Assembly (NCBI RefSeq): GCF_015354615.1
Contig: NZ_JACAVQ010000006.1
Coordinates: 1-64,000 of the forward strand
DNA: 64,000 nucleotides
From: Aliidiomarina indica
GTDB lineage: Bacteria; Pseudomonadota; Gammaproteobacteria; Enterobacterales; Alteromonadaceae
Direction: 5' to 3'
This document shows positions 25,863 through 36,230 of this stretch, piece after piece. How positions within the stretch are numbered: the stretch's first letter is position 1; the number at the start of each line of letters is the position of its first letter. Both the position numbers and the translations under genes were made by a program. The notes beneath the pieces are model-generated. The model was not told where the DNA came from and searched no databases. It saw nothing but the letters and a program-made list of their open reading frames with translations.

Positions 25863-28156
25863 TGCGTTTAGGTAGGTATTTAAAGTTTCTATTAAAGCTC
25901 GCACTCGTTGGTGCTGCACTGCTGTTTTTCTACGTGATCTATTTGGATACGGTGGTTACCAAACGCTTTACCGACGCGCGCTATGAAGCCCCCGCGTTAT
26001 TGTACAGTCGTGCCCTCGAACTTCGCCCTAACTATGGCATCGGGCGTGAGGAAGTGGTGCGTGAATTACGCGCGTTAGACTATCGTGAAACCCGCTACGC
26101 GCGAAATCCAGGGGAGTTTCAACAACAAGGGACGCAATTGCTGCTGTTCCGGCGCGCGTTCGACTTCCCTGATCGCTACGAGCATGGGCAGCGAGTACGT
26201 TTAACCTTTGATCAGCAGGGTATGTTAACGGCGCTTGTGGCATGGCCAGGGCAGCAGCCCATTGAGTCGATACGTCTGGAACCTCAGCTGATTGGACGTT
26301 TTGCATCAGACAACAATGAAGACCGCTTGCTGGTAGGGCTTGAGCAAGTCCCCGTACTTATGCAGCAAACATTGCTATTGGTGGAAGATCGAGAGTTCTA
26401 TCATCACTATGGCGTGCGCCCCAGCTCAATTTTACGCGCGGCAGTGGCCAATGTGCGTGCCGGACGCACGGTTCAAGGGGGGAGCACCATCACCCAACAA
26501 TTGGTTAAGAATATGTTCTTAACCATGGATCAAAACCTGGTCCGGAAAATCAATGAAGCCATTATGGCATTGAGCTTGGATTATCGGTTTAGCAAAGATG
26601 AAATCCTCGAAGCCTACTTTAATGAAGTTTTTTTCGGTCAGGATCGCGGGCATGCCATTCATGGCGTCGGCCTCGGAAGTCAGTTCTATTTTGGCAAAGC
26701 GCCAGAAGATCTAAACCCAGCAGAAATTGCGCAACTGGTGGGCATGATTCGCGGGCCCAGTTTGTATAACCCCCATCGCAACCCAGAGCGGGCACAAGAT
26801 CGACGGGATTTTGTACTGCGGCTTATGTATAGCCATGATCTCATCAGCCAAACCCAGTTTTTGGCAGCGCTTGAGGCGCCTGTCGTGACGCGCCAAAACT
26901 ATCGTTTGGTTGCTCATAGTCGTCCCGATTATGTGGATCTTGTGCAGCAAGAACTGCGCCGATTAATACCCGGCCGCGCATGGCAAGAAACCGGTCTGCG
27001 GGTGTTTACTTATTTCGATCCCTATTTGCAGGCGCAAGCCGAGCATGGCATGACCATGCGCATGCAAGAATTCCCAGATCAACAGATTCAAACCGCTGTG
27101 GTCATCTCTGATTATCGCGATGGCACGATTCGGGCCTTAATTGGCGGCCGGACACCGGTGAACGCTGGCTTTAATCGGGCGTTTCAAGCGCGTCGGCAAA
27201 TTGGTTCCTTGCTGAAACCTTTTGTCTACGCGGTCGCGCTCGAAGATTCCGATCAATACTCCCTTGCCAGCATCTTATTTGATGAGCCGCTAAGCATGCG
27301 TAATGAACGTGGTCAGGCGTGGGAGCCGAAGAACTTCGACGATGAGTTTTTAGGACCGGTATCACTTTTGAGTAGTTGGGCGGAGTCACGCAATATTCCA
27401 GCCATTCAGGTGGGTATGGCGATCGAGCCGACGCGATTGCGTGATCATTTGTATTCCTTGGGTATGACCGGGTCGATTCATGCGTACCCATCATTGGCTC
27501 TGGGTACTATCGAGCTATCCCCGCTGCAGGTCACCCATTTGTATTCATATATCGCCAACCGCGGCGAAGCCTACGCACCGACCACCATTGCGGGTATCAC
27601 TACGCACCGCGGTGATCAGCTATATGTGCGCAATACACCGGCGGTCAGCGGATTTAGTGAAGAGGTTGCGTATCTGGCACGGTATGCGAGCCATCGTGTC
27701 GTACAAGACGGCACAGGGCGGGGTATGCAGCGAGTCTTGGGGGCAAGCGCGAGTGGAATCGGTGGCAAAACCGGTTCTACCAATGATTTGCGCGACAGTT
27801 GGTTTGTGTCGTTTGACGAACGTTATGTGATGACCACGTGGATGGGTCGCGATGACAACCAACCGATTGGACTTACAGGAAGCCGTGGTGCGATGCTCAC
27901 GGCCGCACATATCTGGCAAGAAGCGGGAATCGTGCCGCTCGATCTAAGCATGCCTGAGGGCGTAGATATGGGGCACTGGAATCGCTTTAGTGGTGCTTTG
28001 GTTGCACCCAATTGTGACGATACTATTCGCCTTCCGGGAATCCGGGTGAGCCAACAACAGCCTGCGTCCTGTGCAGAGACGACATTGGATAAAGATTCAG
28101 ATCAGGAAGAAGACAAGCGCCGCCCTTGGTGGCGACGCGTGTTTGGTAGTTCCTAA
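25862..28156 (+). CDS. mrcB: Penicillin-binding protein 1B
   Basis: A 764-residue bifunctional peptidoglycan synthase. It has a cytoplasmic start and membrane anchor (about residues 8-30), a UB2H domain (about 45-130) that binds the lipoprotein activator LpoB, a GT51 glycosyltransferase (EDREFYHHYG, GGSTITQQLVKNMFL) and a transpeptidase with SLLK as SxxK, SRN as SxN and KTGST. It is slightly shorter than the E. coli protein (844), mainly at both ends. It is translationally coupled to hrpB. It is convergent with maeA, only 24 bp apart. Confidence 0.96.
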   Translation: MRLGRYLKFLLKLALVGAALLFFYVIYLDTVVTKRFTDARYEAPALLYSRALELRPNYGIGREEVVRELRALDYRETRYARNPGEFQQQGTQLLLFRRAFDFPDRYEHGQRVRLTFDQQGMLTALVAWPGQQPIESIRLEPQLIGRFASDNNEDRLLVGLEQVPVLMQQTLLLVEDREFYHHYGVRPSSILRAAVANVRAGRTVQGGSTITQQLVKNMFLTMDQNLVRKINEAIMALSLDYRFSKDEILEAYFNEVFFGQDRGHAIHGVGLGSQFYFGKAPEDLNPAEIAQLVGMIRGPSLYNPHRNPERAQDRRDFVLRLMYSHDLISQTQFLAALEAPVVTRQNYRLVAHSRPDYVDLVQQELRRLIPGRAWQETGLRVFTYFDPYLQAQAEHGMTMRMQEFPDQQIQTAVVISDYRDGTIRALIGGRTPVNAGFNRAFQARRQIGSLLKPFVYAVALEDSDQYSLASILFDEPLSMRNERGQAWEPKNFDDEFLGPVSLLSSWAESRNIPAIQVGMAIEPTRLRDHLYSLGMTGSIHAYPSLALGTIELSPLQVTHLYSYIANRGEAYAPTTIAGITTHRGDQLYVRNTPAVSGFSEEVAYLARYASHRVVQDGTGRGMQRVLGASASGIGGKTGSTNDLRDSWFVSFDERYVMTTWMGRDDNQPIGLTGSRGAMLTAAHIWQEAGIVPLDLSMPEGVDMGHWNRFSGALVAPNCDDTIRLPGIRVSQQQPASCAETTLDKDSDQEEDKRRPWWRRVFGSS

Positions 28157-28180
28157 AGCGTCGTGTATTGGCGGTAGTGA

Positions 28181-29875
28181 TTAGATGGATACGCGCTTGT
28201 ACTCACGATATGCCGGTTTCCAGAAATGACCATCAATACGCTGAGCCAGCACATCATCAGTAATTTCTAACGCATGGCCTTGTTCTTGGGCTACTTTGCC
28301 CACCGCAAAAGCAATTTTCTTGCTCAGGGTCGATATCTCGGTAATCGCAGGCAGCAGATGTTCACTGTCGCCGTTGGCGAGAGGTGAATACTGGGCAAGG
28401 GTGCGACTGGCGGTAATCAGCATTTCCTCTGTAATTCGGCTCGCTTTTACTGCAAGTACACCTAAGCCAATACCAGGGAAGATATAACTGTTATTGCACT
28501 GGGCAATGGGGTAGGTTTTGCCCTGATATTGCACGGCGCTAAAAGGCGAGCCCGTGGCAACGATGGCTTTGCCATTGGTCCAGCGAATGACATCAATAGG
28601 TGCCGCTTCTACCCGCTTTGATGGATTTGAAAGCGGAAAAATAATGGGCTCAGGTGTGTACTGTTGCATGGCGTGAACCACTTGCTCGGTAAACAATCCA
28701 GGCTGCCCGGATACACCAATCAATACTGTGGGCTGGGCGCAGTGCATTACATCGAGCAGCGATGGATAATCACCACTGAACGTCCAATTGCTGATGAGTG
28801 ATGCAGGCTGCGTCAGCGCCTCTTGGAAATCTCGTAACGCAGGCATTCCCTCGCTAAGCAATCCGAAACGGTCGACCATAAATATACGGGCTTTCGCTTG
28901 GTCGCGGGTGAGCCCCTCAGTACACATGTGCGAGATAATATGCTCGGCAATGCCGCAACCGGCAGAACCGGCACCGACAAATACAATGCGTTGCTCGGAA
29001 AGCTTCTGGCCCTTTGTTTTACACGCCGCTAACAGAGTACCTGCGGTCACCGCTGCGGTGCCTTGAATATCATCATTAAAGCAGCAGATTTCATCTTGAT
29101 AGCGTTTGAGAATAGGCATGGCAGTGTGCTGCGCGAAATCTTCAAACTGAATCATGGCATTGGGCCAGCGTCGCTTCACCGATTGAATAAAGGTATCGAT
29201 AAAATCATCGTACTCTTGTCCGGTGATGCGCTTATGGCGAGCGCCCATGTACATAGGATCATTTAAAAGCTTTTCGTTGTTGGTGCCAACATCAAGCATC
29301 ACAGGTAGCGTGTACGCTGGACTAATACCACCACAGGCCGTGTACAGGGAGAGTTTTCCAATGGGAATGCCCATGCCCCCAATGCCCTGATCGCCGAGTC
29401 CTAAGATACGCTCACCATCAGTGACCACAATCACCTTCACATTGCGTTTGGTCGCGTTGCGCAGAATGTCGTCCATTTGATCGCGTTCAGCATAAGAAAG
29501 GAACAAGCCGCGTGAACTGCGATAGATATCTGAGAATTTCTCACAGGCATCCCCCACCGTGGGGGTGTAAATAATCGGCATCATCTCTTCGAGGTGATCC
29601 GAGACAAGCCGATGAAACATGGTTTCGTTGTTATCTTGAATAGCCCGTAAATAAATATGTTTGTTCAACGTGGTATCAAAGCTTTGATACTGCATGTAGG
29701 CGCGGGAGACTTGTTCTTCAATGGTTTCGTAACGTGGCGGTAATAAGCCCGTTAAATTGAACATAATGCGCTCTTCACGAGTAAACGCACTGCCTTTGTT
29801 CAACAATGGGGTTTCAAGCAGGGAAGGTCCCGCATGAGGGATATACAGTGGGGCTTTTGTTCGCACACTACTCAT
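28181..29875 (-). CDS. maeA: NAD-dependent malic enzyme
   Basis: A 564-residue enzyme that oxidatively decarboxylates malate to pyruvate (E. coli MaeA is 565 residues). It shows the YTPTVGDAC motif, the catalytic-region [22 protein letters not shown], the metal site in FEDFAQ and [11 protein letters not shown], and the nucleotide fold [13 protein letters not shown] start at ATG 29875, where homology begins ([16 protein letters not shown]) with GGAG upstream; a start at 29944 would add 23 unsupported residues. Confidence 0.95.
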   Translation of the reverse strand: MSSVRTKAPLYIPHAGPSLLETPLLNKGSAFTREERIMFNLTGLLPPRYETIEEQVSRAYMQYQSFDTTLNKHIYLRAIQDNNETMFHRLVSDHLEEMMPIIYTPTVGDACEKFSDIYRSSRGLFLSYAERDQMDDILRNATKRNVKVIVVTDGERILGLGDQGIGGMGIPIGKLSLYTACGGISPAYTLPVMLDVGTNNEKLLNDPMYMGARHKRITGQEYDDFIDTFIQSVKRRWPNAMIQFEDFAQHTAMPILKRYQDEICCFNDDIQGTAAVTAGTLLAACKTKGQKLSEQRIVFVGAGSAGCGIAEHIISHMCTEGLTRDQAKARIFMVDRFGLLSEGMPALRDFQEALTQPASLISNWTFSGDYPSLLDVMHCAQPTVLIGVSGQPGLFTEQVVHAMQQYTPEPIIFPLSNPSKRVEAAPIDVIRWTNGKAIVATGSPFSAVQYQGKTYPIAQCNNSYIFPGIGLGVLAVKASRITEEMLITASRTLAQYSPLANGDSEHLLPAITEISTLSKKIAFAVGKVAQEQGHALEITDDVLAQRIDGHFWKPAYREYKRVSI

Positions 29876-29972
29876 AGACACTCCGTCGGTCAGTACTACT
29901 ACTTTTCTGCTGGCGCTCACGCGACGCAAATAAGAACACAACAAACATCAGTCGAAATTAATCACCAGTGGA

Positions 29973-29996
29973 TTGCTCCACTGGTGTTTCGGGGGT
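29973..29996 (-). terminator. Hairpin downstream of hemL, possible terminator
   Basis: A perfect 10-bp stem (CACCAGTGGA / TCCACTGGTG) with a 4-base loop, 20 bp after the hemL stop. Read leftward, it is followed only by a weak T-rich stretch (ATTAATTT), so termination is likely but not certain. Confidence 0.5.
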
Positions 29997-30016
29997 CGTA
30001 CAGTGTAGCGCAAAGT

Positions 30017-31300
30017 TTAGAGAAGATTAAATGCGTGTTCCGCAACCTGTAAGGTTTCTTCGATATCAGTTTCAGAGTGGGCCAACGACATAAAACCAGC
30101 CTCATAGGCGCTCGGTGCTAGGTACACGCCACGCTTTAACATCTCATGATAGAACTTACGGAAATGCTCCATATTGCAATGTGTCGCTTGCTCGTAGGTG
30201 GACACCTTTGCCGCTTCGCTGAAGAAAAAGCCAAACATCCCGCCTGCTTGTGCGGTGGTAAAGGGAATGCCTTTTCGATTGGCAAGCTCTTGTAAACCCG
30301 ATGTAAGTTCGGTGACGCGTGATTCTAACTGCATGTAAATTGACGGTGAATTCAGCAAATTAAGCGCTGCTAAACCTGCGGCCATGGCCACTGGGTTTCC
30401 AGAGAGTGTTCCTGCCTGATATACCGGCCCTGTTGGCGCGATATAATCCATGATTTCACGTTTTCCACCAAAAGCACCCACGGGCATACCGCCACCGATC
30501 ACTTTTCCAAGGCAGGTCAGATCGGGCTTAATATTGTAGAACTCTTGTGCACCGCCCCGTGCTACCCGAAAGCCGGTCATGACTTCGTCAAAGATAAGCA
30601 CACTGCCATATTCATCGCAGATGGCACGTAGCCCCTCGAGAAATCCTGGTTCAGGCAAGATTAAGTTCATATTGCCAGCCACTGGCTCTACGATAATACA
30701 GGCAATTTGATCGCCGAGATCGGCAAACACTTGTTTTACTTCATCAAGGTTATTAAAGCTTACGGTTAGCGTGTGTTTGGCAAAGTCTTCAGGAATACCT
30801 GGAGAATTAGGGACGCCTAAGGTTAAAGCCCCAGAACCCGCTTTCACCAACAGTGAGTCTGCGTGACCGTGATAACAGCCCTCGAACTTCAGGATTTTGT
30901 CGCGTTTGGTGTAGCCGCGCGCCAAACGAATGGCACTCATGGTGGCTTCGGTACCCGAATTGACCATGCGTACTTTTTCGATGGAGGGCACCATGGCGAT
31001 TACTTTCTCAGCCATGGTAATTTCGGCGGCGGTGGGGGTACCAAAGCTCAAGCCACGCTCCGCGGCTTCAATCGCTGCATCACGAATTTCCGGGTGGTTG
31101 TGACCCAGAATCATGGGGCCCCACGAACCGATATAATCAATATAGCGATTGCCGTCTACGTCGAACAAATAAGCGCCTTGAGCGCGCTCAATAAAAATTG
31201 GATGACCACCCACGCCTTTAAATGCACGAACTGGGGAGTTAACGCCACCGGGAATAGAACGTTGGGCGCTTTCAAATAATTGCTCGGAACGGGTAGACAT
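30017..31300 (-). CDS. hemL: Glutamate-1-semialdehyde 2,1-aminomutase
   Basis: A 427-residue PLP enzyme that makes 5-aminolevulinate for tetrapyrrole synthesis. It shows [11 protein letters not shown] near the start, the substrate-site [12 protein letters not shown], the PLP motif [13 protein letters not shown] and the PLP-binding Lys in [17 protein letters not shown] start at ATG 31300 with GAGG 8 bases upstream. It lies 13 bp after pyrB on the same strand, with hemJ further upstream. Confidence 0.97.
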   Translation of the reverse strand: MSTRSEQLFESAQRSIPGGVNSPVRAFKGVGGHPIFIERAQGAYLFDVDGNRYIDYIGSWGPMILGHNHPEIRDAAIEAAERGLSFGTPTAAEITMAEKVIAMVPSIEKVRMVNSGTEATMSAIRLARGYTKRDKILKFEGCYHGHADSLLVKAGSGALTLGVPNSPGIPEDFAKHTLTVSFNNLDEVKQVFADLGDQIACIIVEPVAGNMNLILPEPGFLEGLRAICDEYGSVLIFDEVMTGFRVARGGAQEFYNIKPDLTCLGKVIGGGMPVGAFGGKREIMDYIAPTGPVYQAGTLSGNPVAMAAGLAALNLLNSPSIYMQLESRVTELTSGLQELANRKGIPFTTAQAGGMFGFFFSEAAKVSTYEQATHCNMEHFRKFYHEMLKRGVYLAPSAYEAGFMSLAHSETDIEETLQVAEHAFNLL

Positions 31301-31313
31301 AATTACAACCTCA

Positions 31314-32330
31314 TTAAATATTTGCTTTGTCACTGTACCAAATCACGTCGGTATCATATCGACTCACTAGGTGCTCTACACCCAACGTCAGGGCAAATAA
31401 AGCCATCCGAATAAGCACGCCATTATCCGCTTGGCGGAAGATGGCTAGATTCGGGTGCTGATTCAAGTCGTTATCAAGTTCATTCGCCTCAGCGCGCGAA
31501 TCGCGCGGAAGTGGATGCATAATGACTGTGTTTGGTTTGTAGTGCCGGGTATAAATCTCACTATTGAGTCGAAAACGTCCGCGATATTGCGCGGCTTCTT
31601 CCTGACTGGCGAAGCGTTCTTGTTGAATCCGGGTTTGATAGACAATATCTGCATCAACCGAACCGCTCAAATTATCGACCCGCCGAACTTGGTGTCCCGC
31701 GTTCTCTAAAAGAGCAACGATTTCATCGGGCATGGCTAATTCGGGTGGGGAGATAAAGGTTAAACGCACATTCTTAAATGCACATAGAAGCTTCGACAAT
31801 GAATGTACGGTACGGCCGTATTTGAGATCACCGATCATGCATAAATGCATACCATCAATGGTACGACCGTGATGTTGGAGCTCTTTTTCAATGGTGTAGA
31901 GATCAAGGAGTGCTTGCGTGGGGTGCTCATTAGCGCCATCACCGCCGTTGATCACAGGCACGCGACTGCCCTCGGCAAACTCGGACACGCTGCCCGCTTT
32001 TGGGTGGCGCATGGTAATAATATCACTGTAGCTCGAAAGCACGCGTGCCGTATCGTAAAGTGATTCGCCTTTAGCGAGGGCAGAACTCTCCATCCCCGTG
32101 GTTTCGCGCACTTCCCCACCTAGCAAGTTAAAGGCAGTGCCAAAACTTACCCGAGTGCGGGTTGAGGGTTCGAAAAATAGATTGCCAAGAATGGCGCCAT
32201 CGAGAACGCGAGTGCGCTTGCGTCGATGCGCATAAGGTTCCATTAAATCCGCAATGCGAAACACATGCTCTATGGCGTCGCGATCGAATTGAGCAACCGA
32301 GAGAATATTTGCGCCAGTAAACTTCATCAT
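31314..32330 (-). CDS. pyrB: Aspartate carbamoyltransferase
   Basis: A 338-residue catalytic subunit that condenses carbamoyl phosphate with aspartate in pyrimidine synthesis. The carbamoyl phosphate site [12 protein letters not shown] is clear, with [18 protein letters not shown] and MHPLPRD. It is longer than E. coli PyrB (311), with an extended C-terminus. No pyrI regulatory-chain gene follows; hemL is next. The start is MM (ATG at 32330 or 32327). A leader with competing hairpins lies in the 115 bp upstream. Confidence 0.95.
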   Translation of the reverse strand: MMKFTGANILSVAQFDRDAIEHVFRIADLMEPYAHRRKRTRVLDGAILGNLFFEPSTRTRVSFGTAFNLLGGEVRETTGMESSALAKGESLYDTARVLSSYSDIITMRHPKAGSVSEFAEGSRVPVINGGDGANEHPTQALLDLYTIEKELQHHGRTIDGMHLCMIGDLKYGRTVHSLSKLLCAFKNVRLTFISPPELAMPDEIVALLENAGHQVRRVDNLSGSVDADIVYQTRIQQERFASQEEAAQYRGRFRLNSEIYTRHYKPNTVIMHPLPRDSRAEANELDNDLNQHPNLAIFRQADNGVLIRMALFALTLGVEHLVSRYDTDVIWYSDKANI

Positions 32331-32340
32331 GGGGATGTTT

Positions 32341-32386
32341 CCAACGTGATCGACTGTTGGGAGAGCATGATAACAGAACTCCCAAC
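32341..32386 (-). promoter_or_regulatory. Possible leader structure upstream of pyrB
   Basis: Read on the pyrB strand, GTTGGGAG (32379-32386) pairs with CTCCCAAC (32356-32363). The CCAAC end of the second arm can instead pair with GTTGG (32341-32345), close to the start codon. The two pairings exclude each other. No T tract is present, so control would act on translation rather than termination. This is speculative. Confidence 0.3.
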
Positions 32387-32445
32387 GCCACAGAATATAA
32401 GGTTATTAAATATGCGCGCTTTTCTGATTGCTTCTATACCCTGCA

Positions 32446-32883
32446 TCATGGCTGTAAAACGGCCAAGAGAACAATCGCGAACAGCAATATAACCGGGGCT
32501 TCGTTAAATACACGATACCATTTCCCAGAGCGCCGATTGCGATTGTTTTTGAAGTCGGCAAGGAGTACAAAACAATAAGCGTGGTAGAGCACTAGGAGAA
32601 GCACAAGCACCAATTTCATGTGTAGCCAGCCGCTCATCCGAAACCAATCGGCCCCATATATCCAAATAATTCCAAAACCAAAGATAATGGTGAGGATAGC
32701 AAAGGGTGTTACAAAGTATAAAAGCCGTCGCTCCATGATTTTAAACTGCTCATGAACTGCCGGCTCACTGGATTCTGCATGATAGACAAAAATTCGTGGC
32801 AAATAGAAAATGCCAGCAAACCACGCCACCATAAACGCAATATGCAGCGCTTTTAGCCATTGCAGAACGAGAAATTCATTCAT
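32446..32883 (-). CDS. hemJ: Protoporphyrinogen IX oxidase HemJ
   Basis: A 145-residue membrane protein of the HemJ/UPF0093 family that oxidises protoporphyrinogen IX. It has four predicted helices. The conserved His and Arg are in WLKALHIAFMVAWFAGIFYLPR (His about 12, Arg about 27), and GWLHMKL and YHAYCF follow. I start at ATG 32883 with AAAGG 7 bases upstream. Its presence near hemL suggests haem grouping, although pyrB lies between. Confidence 0.9.
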   Translation of the reverse strand: MNEFLVLQWLKALHIAFMVAWFAGIFYLPRIFVYHAESSEPAVHEQFKIMERRLLYFVTPFAILTIIFGFGIIWIYGADWFRMSGWLHMKLVLVLLLVLYHAYCFVLLADFKNNRNRRSGKWYRVFNEAPVILLFAIVLLAVLQP

Positions 32884-32901
32884 GCTTTTACCTTTCGTAA
32901 G

Positions 32902-32931
32902 ATTCATGAGAATGGGTGAATAAATTCATGA
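32902..32931. promoter_or_regulatory. Direct repeat ATTCATGA in the hemJ / DUF6776 divergent region
   Basis: ATTCATGA occurs at 32902-32909 and 32924-32931, 22 bp apart, about two helical turns. Each copy contains the palindrome TCATGA. The layout fits a dimeric regulator site between two divergent genes, but no known regulator is matched. Confidence 0.25.
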
Positions 32932-33021
32932 CACAGTAGCAGGGAATCACCCGTAAAATTCAGTTAAACTATACCCCATTCGAACCGTAAGTATGAAGTG
33001 AAGTTCATCAAGGGAGCCAGC

Positions 33022-33729
33022 ATGTCTGAACAACCAGATTCACCAAGGTTGTACCAATTCATCCGCTACGCGGCAATTGCTGTCGTGTTTGCGCTACTTG
33101 GCTATTTTGCGGGAAATGCTCGGTTGCACCATTTAGAACAAAGCACGCGACTGCAAGAGACGCAACGGGCAAGCCTGCATCAGCGCGTCGAGCGTCTGGA
33201 GTATCGCAACAATATTCTGCAAGTGGAGCTTGATGTGGAGCGCGCTGCAACGCGCGCGTTACAGCAAGAATTGCGCGGTGCAATTGATGAGAACGCGCAA
33301 ATTCGCCGGGATCTTGCTTTCTACCAGCGCGTGATGGCCCCAGAATTGGATGCGGATGGCGTGTCCATCGATTCGTTTCAGGTGTCCCAATTAGGTAATG
33401 ATGGTCGCTATTACTTCCGCGTCATTTTATTGCAGCTTGAGCGTATTGAGCAGCTCATGTCCGGAAATATCCGTATTACGGTGCGTGGTCAGTACAACGG
33501 TGAGCGGCAAGAATGGAGTATTCTGGAATTAGCCGGGTACGATGCTGAGCACCCTTTTGCAATGAACTACTTTACCCTTACCGAGGGAAGCTTCACGTTT
33601 CCTGATGGCTTTACGCCTGACACGGTGCACGTGCATGTGCGGGTTCGTGGCGGAAGGCAAACGGAGCGTTATTTCCCTTGGAGTGACTTAGTTGAGGGTA
33701 GTGAGCTAGAACTCGCGCCACAGAGTTGA
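33022..33729 (+). CDS. DUF6776-like membrane-anchored coiled-coil protein
   Basis: A 235-residue protein with one N-terminal transmembrane helix (about residues 14-36), then a coiled coil (about 38-105, rich in Leu, Arg, Glu and Gln) and a C-terminal beta-rich domain (about 118-225). This matches the DUF6776 family found beside erpA in pseudomonads. The function is unknown; the topology suggests an envelope scaffold or adaptor. I start at ATG 33022 with AAGGGAG 6 bases upstream; a GTG at 32998 is in frame but less likely. Confidence 0.75.
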   Translation: MSEQPDSPRLYQFIRYAAIAVVFALLGYFAGNARLHHLEQSTRLQETQRASLHQRVERLEYRNNILQVELDVERAATRALQQELRGAIDENAQIRRDLAFYQRVMAPELDADGVSIDSFQVSQLGNDGRYYFRVILLQLERIEQLMSGNIRITVRGQYNGERQEWSILELAGYDAEHPFAMNYFTLTEGSFTFPDGFTPDTVHVHVRVRGGRQTERYFPWSDLVEGSELELAPQS

Positions 33730-33804
33730 TTGTATACCCTGCATCAGCGACAATAGCGGCATTAGCCGAGCACGGTTATTAGCAAGAATAAGTGAGAGTC
33801 TGGA

Positions 33805-34152
33805 ATGAGTGCAGTAGAGCAGGCGATGCCGATTGAATTTAGTGAATCCGCTGCCAAGCGCGTGCGTGATCTGATTACCGAAGAAGAAAACTCAGAGCTT
33901 AAGCTTCGGGTATTTGTCACCGGTGGCGGATGCTCAGGGTTTCAGTACGGATTTACCTTCGATGAAAAAGTAAATCCAGATGATATGAAAATTGAAAAAA
34001 GTGGCGTTACGCTCGTCGTCGACCCCATGAGTTTGCAATATTTAATGGGTGGTGTGGTGGATTATGAAGAAGGGCTGCAGGGCGCGCGCTTTTTCGTGAA
34101 CAATCCAAATGCGACGACTACCTGTGGCTGTGGCGCATCGTTTTCCGTATAA
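33805..34152 (+). CDS. erpA: Iron-sulfur cluster insertion protein ErpA
   Basis: A 115-residue A-type Fe-S carrier that delivers [4Fe-4S] clusters to apoproteins, including isoprenoid synthesis enzymes. The three cluster cysteines are in [11 protein letters not shown] and TTCGCGASF. The length matches E. coli ErpA (114). It is a single-gene unit 75 bp after the DUF6776 gene, ending at a terminator. Confidence 0.96.
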   Translation: MSAVEQAMPIEFSESAAKRVRDLITEEENSELKLRVFVTGGGCSGFQYGFTFDEKVNPDDMKIEKSGVTLVVDPMSLQYLMGGVVDYEEGLQGARFFVNNPNATTTCGCGASFSV

Positions 34153-34244
34153 CAACGGTCATTCGTCGCTTTTTTAAGGGCTCAGCCACCCTCGCCGTAT
34201 AGCTCTGTTGAATTTTTGTACACCTTGTTAAGTACCTATTTATC

Positions 34245-34273
34245 AACCCTCGCTGTTATGTCGAGGGTTTTTT
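34245..34273 (+). terminator. Rho-independent terminator after erpA
   Basis: An 8-bp stem (AACCCTCG 34245-34252 / CGAGGGTT 34262-34269) with a 9-base loop and a T6 run. The remaining noncoding stretch to 34420 holds only an imperfect hairpin at 34360-34381 (AACTCCCAC / GTGGGGGTT). Confidence 0.88.
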
Positions 34274-34420
34274 GTTCCTCAGAAGCGACCAATCGTTTAG
34301 AAGCAACTATTTGAATTTTAACAAAATGGATACATTAAATAGCTTGCTTTCAGACGCGCAACTCCCACAATAGTGGGGGTTGTTGATGTGCCCTCAAGGC
34401 AAATTGGAGTACTGAAGTTC

Positions 34421-34837
34421 ATGGTTCGATTGCTGACACAAGGAACCGCTAGCCTGATCGCGATAGTGCTAGTGAGTTTGTTTCCGATGGGCAAAGTTGC
34501 CGCCCAAGGCGAAGGGATTGCCGAAGCTATTTGCTATGAAATAAGCAGTGATAACTTGCGTGAGTTAAGCTTGATTATCAATCGCCACAACCTACGGTTA
34601 CGGAATCTCTACAGCTCCGTGCGTTGCAATGGCTACTCCATGTTACAGTTTGCCATTACCGCTGAGGCCGAAGAAGTGGGCCGCATGCTTACCCGTTCAC
34701 TTCCCCCGCGTATGATTAAGAACGATGATGTCGATGGCACCCCCTTATTGCGTTGGGCGGAAACCACGGGATACGGAACCTCCCCTGTTGTTCAGGCGGT
34801 TCGGGAACGCGTTGGTCCGGTTTCTACACCTTTCTAA
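34421..34837 (+). CDS. Small secreted protein, possibly DUF3718-like
   Basis: A 138-residue exported protein. The signal peptide covers about the first 28 residues (ending KVAA-Q). The mature part is helical and looks like one or two ankyrin-like helix pairs, with two cysteines (ICYEI and RCNGYS) that could form a disulfide. The CNG motif followed by a hydrophobic helix resembles DUF3718 proteins of Shewanella and Vibrio, but this is from memory. I prefer ATG 34421, after which the signal peptide begins, over the GTG at 34373. It sits between erpA and pepQ, where pseudomonads have neither. Confidence 0.55.
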   Translation: MVRLLTQGTASLIAIVLVSLFPMGKVAAQGEGIAEAICYEISSDNLRELSLIINRHNLRLRNLYSSVRCNGYSMLQFAITAEAEEVGRMLTRSLPPRMIKNDDVDGTPLLRWAETTGYGTSPVVQAVRERVGPVSTPF

Positions 34838-34907
34838 CGCAGGCAATTTCTACCACGCATTCTATTTGATACACTAGCGCTCTTACCGTAATGATGAAGA
34901 GGGCGTG

Positions 34908-36212
34908 ATGAGTCAGTATCTAGACCACTTAGCTGTGTTGAAGCAGCGGTTCGATGAAGCACTCGAAGCAACAGAATTCGATAGTGTCCTAATTTATGCG
35001 GGAAACCCGCGTTACGCATTTCTTGATGACAATCCCTATCCTTTTCGCGTGAATCCGATGTTCAAGTATTGGATTCCGGTAACCGAGAGTCCGAAGAGCT
35101 TTATTTTTTATCGTCGCGGTGAAACACCCAGAGTGTTTTTATTTCAAGCGCGCGACTTTTGGCATGCGCAACCACAATTACCGCCAGGTGAGTGGAAAGA
35201 AGCATGTGACGTCACCCTGATCGATAATATTGACCAAGTTCGAGTAGCACTTGCGGATGAGTTAGCGCACACCGCTCTGATCAGTGAAGCACTAGAGCCT
35301 GTGAGTGGCTGGAAAGTAAAAGCACTCAACCCCAATGGCTTAATTGATTATTTGCATTATCAACGAGCTATTAAAACCGAATGGGAAAAGACCAATTTGC
35401 GTAAGGCCAATATATTGGCGGTGCGTGGCCACGAAGCGGCTAAAGCTGCTTTTTTCGCGGGCAAATCGGAGTTGGAAATTAGCCATGCCTATTACGGTGC
35501 GATGAAGTTCCGGGAATCACAGGCTCCGTACAACAGCATTATTGGGTTAAATGAACACAGTGCCGTATTGCATTACGATGTGTATGACACCGAAGCGCCG
35601 GCCGAACACCGTTCTTTTCTGATTGATGCAGGTGCCTATTACAACGGCTACTGTGCAGATATTACGCGTACCTATGCCGCCAAAGATGGCTTCTTCAAAG
35701 AGCTGGTTGAAGCGGTTGATGCAGCGGAGCAGGCCATTATCGCCCAAATCAAGCCGGGCGTGGCCTATTATGATTTACATGTGGATACCCATCGTCGCAT
35801 TGCACAGATTCTTCATGAATTTGGGTTTTTCAAAGTAGACGCCGACACTATTTACGAACGCGGCTACACCAGCGCCTTCTTCCCGCATGGCTTGGGACAT
35901 TACATCGGGCTGCAGGTGCATGATGTCGGCGGATATTTGAAGAGCCCACAAGGCGATAGCTTCGAGCGGGATGCCCGCCATCCATTTTTGCGCTTACGCC
36001 GAGAGGTGGAAGAGGGCAACGTATTTACCATTGAGCCGGGTATGTATGTGGTCGATCAATTGCTTGAAGAGTTCGATGGCAATGAAGATTTTAACTGGAA
36101 TCGAATCAATGAGCTGCGCCCTTACGGCGGCGTGCGTATTGAAGACAGTGTGATTGTCACTGCCGATGGCAGTGAAAACATTACTCGGGATGCTTTTGCA
36201 GCGTATAAATAG
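34908..36212 (+). CDS. pepQ: Xaa-Pro dipeptidase (prolidase)
   Basis: A 434-residue M24B dinuclear metallopeptidase that cleaves dipeptides with C-terminal proline. The N-terminal domain has FLDDNPYPFRVNPMFKYW. The metal ligands are in LIDAGAYYNGYCADITRTY (two Asp), HGLGHYIGLQVHDVGG (His), FTIEPGMYV (Glu) and RIEDSVIV (Glu). The start is ATG 34908, with GAGGG upstream. A strong terminator follows, shared with anmK. Confidence 0.95.
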   Translation: MSQYLDHLAVLKQRFDEALEATEFDSVLIYAGNPRYAFLDDNPYPFRVNPMFKYWIPVTESPKSFIFYRRGETPRVFLFQARDFWHAQPQLPPGEWKEACDVTLIDNIDQVRVALADELAHTALISEALEPVSGWKVKALNPNGLIDYLHYQRAIKTEWEKTNLRKANILAVRGHEAAKAAFFAGKSELEISHAYYGAMKFRESQAPYNSIIGLNEHSAVLHYDVYDTEAPAEHRSFLIDAGAYYNGYCADITRTYAAKDGFFKELVEAVDAAEQAIIAQIKPGVAYYDLHVDTHRRIAQILHEFGFFKVDADTIYERGYTSAFFPHGLGHYIGLQVHDVGGYLKSPQGDSFERDARHPFLRLRREVEEGNVFTIEPGMYVVDQLLEEFDGNEDFNWNRINELRPYGGVRIEDSVIVTADGSENITRDAFAAYK

Positions 36213-36230
36213 AGCCAAAGAGATAGGAAC

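Noticed and set aside
29973-29996. Hairpin between maeA and hemL as a riboswitch or mobile repeat
   Set aside because: It is a single simple 10-bp stem just after hemL, best explained as a weak terminator.
30863-31279. Plus-strand open frame of 138 codons opposite hemL
   Set aside because: Mirror of the hemL coding strand, low-complexity His/Gly/Thr composition, no start signals.
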